10,590 nucleotides of DNA from an uncultured Selenomonas sp. (GTDB lineage Bacteria > Bacillota > Negativicutes > Selenomonadales > Selenomonadaceae): assembly GCA_937981305.1 (NCBI GenBank), contig CALJPB010000266.1, positions 1 to 10,590 of the forward strand. The letters are read 5' to 3'. This document shows, one piece after another, positions 1-5,920 of this stretch. Made by a program: the position numbers and the translations under genes. Under the pieces are notes generated by a model. The model did not search any database. It saw only the letters and a list, made by a program, of their open reading frames with translations, and was not told the DNA's origin. The stretch's first letter is position 1, and each line of letters opens with the position of its first letter.

Positions 1-1265
1 AGGTCGTACTTCGCGTCGATGTTGTTGAAGACGCGCCACCAGACTTCCTTCATGTCCTGCACGTTGACGTGCGCGTCCACGACGATGATCATCTTGACGT
101 TCATCATCTGCCCCATGCCCCAGAGTGCGTGCATGACCTTGCGTGCGTGCATCGGGAACTGCTTCTTGATCGAGACGACGATGCAGTCGTGGAACACGCC
201 CTCAAGTGGCATATTGACATCGACGACCTCGGGCAGCATCTGCTTTAGAAGCGGCAGGAAGATGCGCTCTGTCGCCTTGGCGAGGAAGCAGTCCTCCATC
301 GGCGGTTTGCCGACGATCGTCGCAGAGTAGATTGGATTCTTGCGGTGCGTGATCGCCGTGATGTGAAAGACGGGATAGTCGTCCGCGAGGGAATAGTAGC
401 CCGTATGGTCGCCAAACGGCCCTTCGCGGCGCATCTCGTTCGTGTCGACGTATCCCTCAAGGATGATCTCCGCCGTCGCGGGCACTTCGAGGTCGACGGT
501 GATGCACTTCACCAGTTCGACGGATTTGTGGCGCAGGAAGCCCGCAAAGACCATCTCGTCGATGTCACGCGGGAGCGGTGCTGTCGCCGCATAGGTGACA
601 ACGGGGTCAGTGCCGATGGCGACCGCCGCCTCGATGCGCTCACCGCCGCGTGCCTTCATGTCGCGGAAGTTCTCCGCGCCGTTCTTGTGGATGTGCCAGT
701 GCATCCCCGTCGTGCGGCTGTCATACTTTTGCAGACGGTACATACCGACGTTGCGCTTTCCCGTCGCCGGATTCTTCGTAAAGACAAGCGGCAGGGTAAC
801 AAATGGACCACCGTCGTCCGGCCAACATTTCAGAATGGGGATCTCGTCGAGATTCGGATGCTCCGTCTCGATGACCTCCTGGCAGGGTGCATTCTTCACG
901 TATTTTGGGAAGTTGATCGCCTTGCGCGCCATCGGGATCAGCGTCATGAGGTTCATCTTGTTCTGGAGCGAGATATGCGGGATCTTGAGAATCTCCGTAA
1001 GCTCGTCCGCCACATCGTCGAGTTTCTCCACGCCGAATGCGAGTGCCATGCGCTCGTAGCTGCCGAACGCGTTCATGAGCACGGGCATCTTCGAGCCCTT
1101 GACGTTCTCAAAGAGCAGCGCAACATTTTTTTCGCCCTCACGCTTTGAGATGCGATCCGTGATCTCGGTGATTTCAAGTTCCGGATCGACCTCCGCCGTA
1201 ATGCGCTTCAAAAGTCCGCGCTCTTCGAGTGCGGCGATGTATTCGCGCAGATCCTTATATGCCAA
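1..1265 (-). CDS. ubiD: UbiD-family prenylated-FMN decarboxylase, C-terminus cut by window edge
   Basis: The visible 421 codons match the UbiD family, which decarboxylates aromatic or unsaturated acids with prenylated FMN made by UbiX; E. coli UbiD acts in ubiquinone synthesis. Visible family motifs are GMYRLQ (residues 174-179, Arg177) and EGPFGDHTGYY (281-291). By family comparison Arg177, Glu281 and Asp286 are the catalytic Arg-Glu-Glu/Asp set; Asp at the last position also occurs in E. coli UbiD as I recall it. About 75 residues are missing relative to a 490-500 residue protein. The start is TTG at 1263-1265: a strong ribosome binding site (1272-1278) sits six bases upstream, and the ATG at 1288-1290 is in another frame. 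It is the last visible gene of the hepT-tat operon, 123 bases after tatC. A role in menaquinone synthesis is inferred from the polyprenyl synthase in the same operon; UbiD paralogues act on many substrates, so the substrate is open. Confidence 0.9.
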   Translation of the reverse strand, partial: MAYKDLREYIAALEERGLLKRITAEVDPELEITEITDRISKREGEKNVALLFENVKGSKMPVLMNAFGSYERMALAFGVEKLDDVADELTEILKIPHISLQNKMNLMTLIPMARKAINFPKYVKNAPCQEVIETEHPNLDEIPILKCWPDDGGPFVTLPLVFTKNPATGKRNVGMYRLQKYDSRTTGMHWHIHKNGAENFRDMKARGGERIEAAVAIGTDPVVTYAATAPLPRDIDEMVFAGFLRHKSVELVKCITVDLEVPATAEIILEGYVDTNEMRREGPFGDHTGYYSLADDYPVFHITAITHRKNPIYSATIVGKPPMEDCFLAKATERIFLPLLKQMLPEVVDVNMPLEGVFHDCIVVSIKKQFPMHARKVMHALWGMGQMMNVKMIIVVDAHVNVQDMKEVWWRVFNNIDAKYD

Positions 1266-1271
1266 GATGTT

Positions 1272-1278
1272 CCCTCCT
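1272..1278 (-). promoter_or_regulatory. Ribosome binding site deciding the TTG start of ubiD
   Basis: Read on the minus strand the sequence is AGGAGGG, six bases before the TTG codon at 1263-1265. No in-frame ATG lies near it, so this site supports a TTG start. Confidence 0.75.
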
Positions 1279-1294
1279 AAAATTTTTCATGATC

Positions 1295-1383
1295 CGTGCG
1301 AACTCCACGCAAACGCTTAGTTACGCAAGCGTCGCTTGCTCCACTAGGGTTTGCTTAGGAGCATCGCACGTCATCCTTAGCAA
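1295..1383. repeat. Long nested inverted repeat between tatC and ubiD
   Basis: Bases 1295-1370 fold back on themselves as a nested series of arms: CGTGCGA 1295-1301 with TCGCACG 1364-1370; CTCC 1303-1306 with GGAG 1358-1361; GCAAAC 1309-1314 with GTTTGC 1349-1354; TAGT 1318-1321 with ACTA 1343-1346; and GCAAGC 1325-1330 with GCTTGC 1334-1339, leaving a three-base loop. That gives about 27 paired bases with small internal loops. A competing arm pairs TTGCTTAGGA 1351-1360 with TCCTTAGCAA 1374-1383 with one mismatch. No T-run follows on the minus strand, so it does not look like a standard terminator. It could be a dispersed REP-like element, an RNA processing or stability structure separating tatC from ubiD, or a cis-regulator of ubiD. 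The pairing is read from the sequence; the role is unknown. Confidence 0.7.
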
Positions 1384-1388
1384 CGGGC

Positions 1389-2201
1389 TTATTTTCTCAG
1401 TACAAATCTTACAATCAGGTAGCCGACACCGTACAGAACGATCATCGGCAGAGCGATCATCGACTGCGTGAACACGTCGGGTGTCGGCGAGATCACGGCG
1501 GCGATGATGAACGAGAGAAAGATGACAATACGGGCGTATTTCCGCAGGAATGCGGATGAGATAAAGCCCAGCTTGCCGAGGATCGTGATGACGAGCGGCA
1601 GCTCAAAGACGAAGCCGAACGGCAGCACGAACATAATGACGAACTCGAAATAGCGGTTCACGGAAAAAAGAGCCTCAAGTTCCTCGTTGCCGAATCCCTT
1701 GAAGAACATGATTGCCGCAGGGAATACGAGAAAGAACGAGAATGCGAGCCCAAGGAAAAAGAGAATTACCGAAACAGGCACGACAATCCCGAGAACGAGC
1801 CGCTCCGCACGCGTCAGTGCGGGCAGGAAGAACCGCCACACATGATAGAAGATGACGGGCAGAGCGAGAAGAAAGCCCACGACGACAGCGATCTTGATGT
1901 AGGTAAAGAACGCCTCTGCGGGCTGCATATAGTAGAGTTTTCCGACCGGAACGGTCAGATAGTGCATAATCTCGTCGATGAAGTAGTAACCGACACCGGA
2001 GCCAACGGCAACCGCGATCAGGCACTTAATGAGCCGCGAACGCAGTTCCGTGAGATGCGCGATGAGGGTCATACTGCCGTCGTCGTCCGTCACCGTCGCT
2101 GCAGGCCCTGTCTCCGGTGGAGGGGCAGGCGGAGCATCAACGGACGCAGGGACGGGCTGCTCCCCGCTCACTGCACCGACTTCTTTCGATTCCTCCGTCA
2201 T
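1389..2201 (-). CDS. tatC: Twin-arginine translocase subunit TatC
   Basis: TatC is the multi-spanning membrane receptor of the Tat system and binds the twin-arginine signal of folded export substrates. The 270-residue product has six hydrophobic segments and the family landmarks: HLTELRSRL (49-57), the PAEAFFTYIK stretch (94-103), the ALTRAER loop with Glu133 (E. coli Glu103 equivalent), FELP with Glu200 (E. coli Glu170), and SPTPDVFTQ (238-246). The core is of normal size. The N-terminus is unusual: about 45 residues rich in Pro, Ala and acidic residues precede HLTELR, which in E. coli lies near residue 13. Met44 would be a conventional start but has no clear ribosome binding site. The assigned ATG lies three bases after the tatA stop, with only a weak binding site, so translation is probably coupled to tatA. 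Confidence 0.95.
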   Translation of the reverse strand: MTEESKEVGAVSGEQPVPASVDAPPAPPPETGPAATVTDDDGSMTLIAHLTELRSRLIKCLIAVAVGSGVGYYFIDEIMHYLTVPVGKLYYMQPAEAFFTYIKIAVVVGFLLALPVIFYHVWRFFLPALTRAERLVLGIVVPVSVILFFLGLAFSFFLVFPAAIMFFKGFGNEELEALFSVNRYFEFVIMFVLPFGFVFELPLVITILGKLGFISSAFLRKYARIVIFLSFIIAAVISPTPDVFTQSMIALPMIVLYGVGYLIVRFVLRK

Positions 2202-2204
2202 GGG

Positions 2205-2423
2205 TCAGCTCTTTGCCTCTTTTTTCTCGCCGTTCTCGAGCTTCTTTGCCTCCTCGGTGACGTTGATCTCCGCGCGGGCATCATCCTTCTCGTTGTTTGC
2301 CGACTTGAACTCCTTGATGCTCTTGCCGAGTGCCTTGCCGATGTCCGGCAGACGACCGGGACCAAAGATGACAAGCCCGATGATGAGGATAAGGACAAGT
2401 TCGGGAACTCCCAGACCAAACAT
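2205..2423 (-). CDS. tatA: Twin-arginine translocase pore subunit TatA, short paralogue
   Basis: TatA oligomers form the transient export path of the Tat translocase in the cytoplasmic membrane. The 72-residue product has the standard layout: an N-terminal membrane helix (about residues 5-20), the FGPGRLP hinge (20-26), an amphipathic helix (about 27-42) and a short charged tail rich in Lys and Glu. A textbook AGGAGG (2429-2434) lies five bases before the ATG. The gene sits between the longer tatA-type paralogue (19-base gap) and tatC (3-base gap), so all three are expected on one transcript. The helix carries Glu8, a position where E. coli TatB also has Glu and E. coli TatA has Gln, but overall length and tail fit TatA. 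Which paralogue plays the TatB role cannot be decided from sequence alone. Confidence 0.93.
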   Translation of the reverse strand: MFGLGVPELVLILIIGLVIFGPGRLPDIGKALGKSIKEFKSANNEKDDARAEINVTEEAKKLENGEKKEAKS

Positions 2424-2442
2424 AAGAACCTCCTAAAATACA

Positions 2443-2781
2443 CTATGCTCTATTCTCTGTATTCGATGTGTTCTGCTCCGCCTTGTGCGCCTCGACCGCC
2501 GCCGCAGCAGTCGCTGCAGTCGGGGTCGCCGTAGGCATCGGTGCTGCGGCAGGTGTTTCCGCCGTCGCCTGTGCTGCGGGCTGCGCCGCAGGTGCAGCTG
2601 CAGGCGGTGCGGGCGGTGGCTCGGGGGCGTTGATCGCTGCGGTCAGCGCGTTCGATGCCTTGCGGAACTCACGGATGCCCTTGCCGAGCGAACGTCCCAT
2701 CTCGGGGAGTTTCCCCGGGCCAAAGACGATCAGCCCCACCACCAAAATCAAAATCAGTTCGGGTACGCCAATGCCAAACAT
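2443..2781 (-). CDS. tatA: TatA/TatB-type translocase subunit with Ala/Pro-rich tail
   Basis: This is a second member of the TatA/B family, 112 residues long, next to a shorter one. The first 45 residues (membrane helix from about residue 5, [10 protein letters not shown] at 20-29, then an amphipathic helix) closely match the downstream paralogue. The remainder is a low-complexity tail: Pro and Ala dominate residues about 52-94, with few charges until the end. Such a tail is expected to be disordered. The ATG is preceded by TAAGGAG (2787-2793) at five bases. It follows the polyprenyl synthase gene by 16 bases. Having two TatA-type genes with one TatC suggests that one copy has taken the TatB role or that the pair forms a mixed complex; this is inference. 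The longer one is the more TatB-like in length only. Confidence 0.9.
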   Translation of the reverse strand: MFGIGVPELILILVVGLIVFGPGKLPEMGRSLGKGIREFRKASNALTAAINAPEPPPAPPAAAPAAQPAAQATAETPAAAPMPTATPTAATAAAAVEAHKAEQNTSNTENRA

Positions 2782-2797
2782 AGTATCTCCTTATGTT

Positions 2798-3775
2798 TCA
2801 AAACTCTCTGCGTCCGATAAAGTCCGCCGCCATCAGGAATGCCTCGCGAACCTCCGTGTCAAGCGTCTCAGGCAGCGCATTTTTCGCGCGTTCCAGATAC
2901 GCATCCGCCTTCTCCTGTGCATAGTCGAGCCCATCCGTCGTACGGACAATTTCGAGTGCACGCGCAACTTCCTGTGCGGTCATCTTCGGGTTCGTGATGA
3001 GTGCCGTAAGCTCGGCACGTCCCACCGCATCGAGCATTTCGAGCGCACGGATGACGGGCAGGGTCACAAAGCCCTGCGCGAGATCATGCCCCGCCGGCTT
3101 TCCGATGTCCTCCGATGTCTGCCGATAGTCGAGAAGATCGTCGGTGATCTGGAACGCCATGCCAATGGCATGGCCATAGAGAGCCATCCCCGCCGTATCT
3201 GCCGCACTCATACCGCCGATCGCACCGCCGAGTTCACAGCAGATTTCGAGAAAATCCGCGGTCTTCTTTCGGATACGCTCATAGTATGCCTCTTCGCTTG
3301 CAGGCACCTGATATGCGGTATGATCCTGAAGGATCTCTCCCTCGCTCAGGGTACAGACAAGATGTGCCAGTTTGACATAGACCGCCGAATCATAGCCCGC
3401 CTCGGCAACGAGTTTGAATGCGCGTGCAAAGAGATAGTCCCCACTCAGGATTGCAACCTGATTGCCCCATTTGGCATTCGTCGTCTCCGCCCCTCGCCGC
3501 GTATCCGCCTCGTCGATCACATCGTCATGCACGAGGGATGCCGTGTGAATGAGTTCGAGCGCAATCGCAATCGGAAGTGCACGCGCATACACAAACGAAG
3601 CCCCGCCGCGTGCCGTGAGGAGGAAAAGCGCGGGGCGCAGACGCTTTCCGCCCGAGGAGATGAGATGCTTCCCGACATCCGTAATGAGTGCCGTCTCAGA
3701 GACGACCGCCTGTGCGAGTTCCTCCTCGAATGTTTCGAGATCCTTCTGTATGACATCAAACATGTCGCTTTTCAA
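2798..3775 (-). CDS. Long-chain trans-polyprenyl diphosphate synthase (HepT/IspB type)
   Basis: The enzyme chain-elongates an allylic diphosphate with isopentenyl diphosphate units to make the prenyl tail of quinones. The 325-residue product has every landmark of the trans-prenyltransferase fold: GGKRLRP (42-48), the first aspartate-rich motif DDVID (84-88), GDYLF (112-116), and the second aspartate-rich motif DDLLD (212-216) followed by GKPAGHDLAQG (225-235). Ala79 and Ser80, five and four residues before the first motif, are small, which in this family favours long products rather than farnesyl diphosphate; exact chain length cannot be read. The start is probably TTG at 3773-3775, since AGGTGA (3783-3788) lies seven bases upstream and the ATG four codons later has no binding site. 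It is the first gene of an operon with tatA, tatA, tatC and ubiD, behind a strong promoter. A HepS-like partner is not seen here. Confidence 0.93.
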   Translation of the reverse strand: MKSDMFDVIQKDLETFEEELAQAVVSETALITDVGKHLISSGGKRLRPALFLLTARGGASFVYARALPIAIALELIHTASLVHDDVIDEADTRRGAETTNAKWGNQVAILSGDYLFARAFKLVAEAGYDSAVYVKLAHLVCTLSEGEILQDHTAYQVPASEEAYYERIRKKTADFLEICCELGGAIGGMSAADTAGMALYGHAIGMAFQITDDLLDYRQTSEDIGKPAGHDLAQGFVTLPVIRALEMLDAVGRAELTALITNPKMTAQEVARALEIVRTTDGLDYAQEKADAYLERAKNALPETLDTEVREAFLMAADFIGRREF

Positions 3776-3782
3776 CGTTGTA

Positions 3783-3788
3783 TCACCT
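3783..3788 (-). promoter_or_regulatory. Ribosome binding site for the TTG start of the polyprenyl synthase
   Basis: Read on the minus strand, AGGTGA lies seven bases before the TTG at 3773-3775. The in-frame ATG at 3761-3763 has no comparable site, so the TTG start is favoured. Confidence 0.6.
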
Positions 3789-3823
3789 ACATCAGACGCG
3801 AAATGCGCCTTCCTTCCCAGCTA

Positions 3824-3841
3824 TGTGTAAACCTTCACACA
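3824..3841. promoter_or_regulatory. 18-bp near-perfect palindrome at the predicted transcription start
   Basis: TGTGTAAACCTTCACACA is symmetric except for one pair of positions and the two central bases. It begins at the last base of the predicted -10 box and covers the expected start point, where a bound repressor would block transcription. Read on the minus strand, its inner part is TGTGA-N6-ACACA, one base from the classic CRP-type half-site pair, but the outer symmetry is wider than that motif. It did not fit the Rex consensus when I aligned it by symmetry. The symmetry is seen; the regulator is unknown. Confidence 0.5.
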
Positions 3842-3869
3842 TTCTAACATATTGCGCCCACACCGTCAA
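3841..3869 (-). promoter_or_regulatory. Sigma-70/SigA promoter of the polyprenyl synthase-tat-ubiD operon
   Basis: On the minus strand TTGACG (3864-3869) is followed by exactly 17 bases and then TAGAAT (3841-3846). A TG dinucleotide one base before the -10 box also makes it an extended -10 promoter. Transcription should start near 3834, giving a leader of about 58 bases before the TTG start codon. It lies in the 128-base gap between the glycosidase gene and the polyprenyl synthase, where a new transcription unit would be expected. Confidence 0.8.
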
Positions 3870-3903
3870 AATTATTTCATCAATCACTCGTTTGTGGGAT
3901 CAA

Positions 3904-5397
3904 TTATCGTTTCTGCAAAATTAGGGCGCTGCCGACCGCACGCTCCTGTCCGTCCGAGGGAGAATTTACCACATCGCCGTCCGTATAGAGCGCGGATGAT
4001 CCGCCGCCGTCGAGGTTAATGGCGTTCTGCACGCCGAACTTCACGAGCAGCTGCGCAAACTCGGTCAGTGTCAGCCCGTGGCTGTCCTCCTGCCGTCCGT
4101 CAACGACGGCAAAGACAATCCTGCCTGTCTTTGTCACACCGACCGCACTGCGCGGCGCACGCCCATAGCGGATGTCGCCGGGGAACTGCTCCTCCGCCGC
4201 CGTCACGTGAACGGCACCGTTTTCAACGAGACGCGGTCCTGCACCGACAATCTGCTCGGCTGCATCCCACATCCCCCCCGTATACTCCGTAAGCACCGTA
4301 GGATCGCCGATGCGCGTTCCTGCTGCAGCAAACGCATCCATTGAGGTTCCATGCACGGAGACGACATAGCCGTCGGTGGGGATCGCAGAGTCGTTCGTGT
4401 TGATCTCCGCTACACGCCCGTCACGGATCACATACTCCAGCCCGTACGGATTCGTCCCCGTCGAATGCCCGTAGGCGCGGTTGTAGATGACGAGACCGTT
4501 CTCTCCGCGCTCAGCGTTGACCCCCGAGACGGGGAGCGTCACTTGGTCGATCTTCACAGTCCCACTGTAGGAAACCGTACCAAAGACAAAGGATCCGTCC
4601 GGCATCACACCGAATGCGCTGCGGTCGTAGTAGGTCGTGCCGACAATCGTGCCGTCGATCTTCGTCACGCCGAGAATGACACCGTTTGATGCAAAGTATG
4701 ACGCATTGATTGCTGCCGCCGCATTGGTATCGCGTGCGATGCCGCTCACGGTCTGCCTCCCGGGGATGATGCCGCGGGCAAGCGCCGGACGGACGCTGTA
4801 CTTCGTCGGATCCGCCTCGACAAAATACGAGGTCACCTGCCCATCCTCGTCCTCGTAGATATAGGTGCGCAGCATCAGCCCTGCGTCGATCGTTTCCTCT
4901 TTCAGAATCGGAAGTTTCGGCTGTTCCGGCTGCGCTCCTCCCGCTGCCGTCCCCTCCGATTTTGCGGGGGATACCGGCGGCAGTGTCTCGGAATCCTTAG
5001 CTTGCGGCTTTGCCGCTCCCTTGGGTGCGACATCGAGATAGACGCGTGCGGGGTTCATCAGATTCCCGAGCGCATAGTCCATGCCCTTTGCCATCGTGAC
5101 CGTCACGTAGAAATGTCCGCGCCGCGCGGCATAGGAAACGGAGTTGATGCGTGCCGTCCGTACGGCGGCATATCGGAATGCAGAGGCATTCGTATCCACA
5201 AAGTCAAAGGTCAGCTCACGTCCGTCCTCGGAGAGACTGACATGGTAGAGCGGCATCTCCGAAAAGTCAAAGACAATACGGTCGCGTGCCGCTGTGCTCG
5301 AGGAACGCAGTGTGTTCAGATCCGCCGCCCACGCACAGGAGGATGCCGCAAGCATCAGTGCTGCCATGAGTACGAGGATTTTTTTCAAAACGCGCAT
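3904..5397 (-). CDS. Exported AMIN-like plus phosphodiester glycosidase (NAGPA) domain protein
   Basis: The 497-residue product starts with a signal peptide (1-24, cleavage likely after AWA), so it acts outside the cytoplasmic membrane. Residues about 26-125 (DRIVFDFSEMP ... ARVYLDV) resemble an AMIN domain, which targets amidases and secretins to the cell wall. A Pro/Ala/Ser-rich linker follows (about 127-160). The C-terminal half (about 170-497) matches the phosphodiester glycosidase family, named after the human enzyme uncovering mannose-6-phosphate: see INASYFASNG (230-239), APRSAVG (414-420), VVDGR (431-435) and NLDGGGSSAL (461-470). Its bacterial substrate is not known; a sugar phosphodiester in the envelope is a reasonable guess. 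GGAG (5403-5406) lies five bases before the ATG. It follows flgJ and a terminator, and I see no clear promoter of its own. The flagellar connection is positional only. Confidence 0.88.
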   Translation of the reverse strand: MRVLKKILVLMAALMLAASSCAWAADLNTLRSSSTAARDRIVFDFSEMPLYHVSLSEDGRELTFDFVDTNASAFRYAAVRTARINSVSYAARRGHFYVTVTMAKGMDYALGNLMNPARVYLDVAPKGAAKPQAKDSETLPPVSPAKSEGTAAGGAQPEQPKLPILKEETIDAGLMLRTYIYEDEDGQVTSYFVEADPTKYSVRPALARGIIPGRQTVSGIARDTNAAAAINASYFASNGVILGVTKIDGTIVGTTYYDRSAFGVMPDGSFVFGTVSYSGTVKIDQVTLPVSGVNAERGENGLVIYNRAYGHSTGTNPYGLEYVIRDGRVAEINTNDSAIPTDGYVVSVHGTSMDAFAAAGTRIGDPTVLTEYTGGMWDAAEQIVGAGPRLVENGAVHVTAAEEQFPGDIRYGRAPRSAVGVTKTGRIVFAVVDGRQEDSHGLTLTEFAQLLVKFGVQNAINLDGGGSSALYTDGDVVNSPSDGQERAVGSALILQKR

Positions 5398-5414
5398 AAA
5401 AACTCCAAACTAAG

Positions 5415-5477
5415 TCAATCATCCGTGCAATAGAAAAGGGGATGCTGCGCGGGCAGCTTCCCCTTGATTTCACACAT
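5415..5477 (-). CDS. Possible 20-codon leader peptide spanning the post-flgJ terminator
   Basis: An ATG at 5475-5477 opens a 20-codon frame (MCEIKGKLPA..., ending YCTDD). AAGGTGA (5483-5489), overlapping the flgJ stop codon, sits five bases upstream, which is a good ribosome binding site at good spacing. The frame ends at 5415, 17 bases before the next gene. The terminator hairpin and its T-tract lie wholly inside this frame, so a translating ribosome would open the hairpin. That is the layout of a leader peptide controlling attenuation or read-through. It has two Cys and no recognisable domain. It may equally be chance: 20 codons is short, and a terminator just after flgJ needs no leader. 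No database comparison was possible. Confidence 0.35.
   Translation of the reverse strand: MCEIKGKLPAQHPLFYCTDD
5432..5465 (-). terminator. Intrinsic terminator after flgJ
   Basis: On the minus strand AAGGGGA-A-GCTGC, a four-base loop and GCAGC-A-TCCCCTT form a stem of about 12 base pairs with one A/A mismatch, followed directly by TTTTCT. The structure starts about 17 bases after the flgJ stop. It marks the likely end of the flgG-flgJ transcript. Because the glycosidase gene begins only 34 bases beyond and no promoter is evident, some read-through may be intended. Confidence 0.8.
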
Positions 5478-5482
5478 GTATC

Positions 5483-5905
5483 TCACCTTGTCTTGATGGT
5501 GAGCTGCTGATACATCATATCTGCGATGCCGATGCCGCCTCTCTTTGCCGCCACATTCATCAGCTCGGTATCGCGCATATCTTCGAAGATCTCGATGGCG
5601 TTGGACTTCTTGCCGAACAGATCGTTCTCCGGCACGGTCGCACGCATCTGCTTGTACATCATGCTGAGGAACATTGCCTCGAAGCCCTCGCACGCCTCGC
5701 GCAGCTTCTTCGCCTCGCGCTCCTCGGCGGTCATCGGGCTCTTTGCAGCTCCCGTCTCCTCCGTCGCAGGAGCAGCAGCCTTGCGCTGCAGTTCGTCGAG
5801 CGTCGCCTGAAAGGACTTCTCCTCTGCACTCACGCGTGCCGCATTGTAGGAGGTCTGCCCCGTACCGCTCAAAAGGGCTGCATCATGAATTGGCTGAATC
5901 GTCAT
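5483..5905 (-). CDS. flgJ: Single-domain flagellar rod-binding protein FlgJ
   Basis: In Salmonella, the N-terminal half of FlgJ caps or scaffolds the growing flagellar rod in the periplasm and its C-terminal half is a muramidase that opens the wall. This 140-residue product holds only the rod-binding part: residues about 66-136 (LREACEGFEAMFLSMM ... GGIGIADMMYQQL) match the family core, including the ENDLFG and FEDMRDTE stretches. The N-terminal 60 residues are low-complexity and charged. No muramidase domain is present and none is broken off downstream, since the frame ends cleanly at a TGA followed by a terminator. Single-domain FlgJ is common outside Proteobacteria, where a separate hydrolase does the cutting. 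GGAGG (5912-5916) sits six bases before the ATG, and the gene is 15 bases after flgI. No signal peptide is seen. Confidence 0.92.
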   Translation of the reverse strand: MTIQPIHDAALLSGTGQTSYNAARVSAEEKSFQATLDELQRKAAAPATEETGAAKSPMTAEEREAKKLREACEGFEAMFLSMMYKQMRATVPENDLFGKKSNAIEIFEDMRDTELMNVAAKRGGIGIADMMYQQLTIKTR

Positions 5906-5920
5906 GCTGTTCCTCCCGTT

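Noticed and set aside
345..1148. Plus-strand open frame of 267 codons opposite ubiD
   Set aside because: Composition is Arg/His/Val-rich without any motif, and the opposite strand encodes an unambiguous UbiD protein.
1295..1383. Intrinsic terminator after tatC
   Set aside because: The stem is strong but no T-tract follows it on the minus strand, and ubiD lies downstream in the same direction.
3824..3841. Rex operator
   Set aside because: Aligned on its symmetry axis, the half-site TGTGTRAA does not match the TTGTGAA or TTGTTAA Rex half-site.
2468..3847. Long open frame on the plus strand, about 459 codons
   Set aside because: It runs antisense to the clearly identified tatA-type and polyprenyl synthase genes, has no recognisable domain, and is a typical mirror frame of GC-rich coding DNA.
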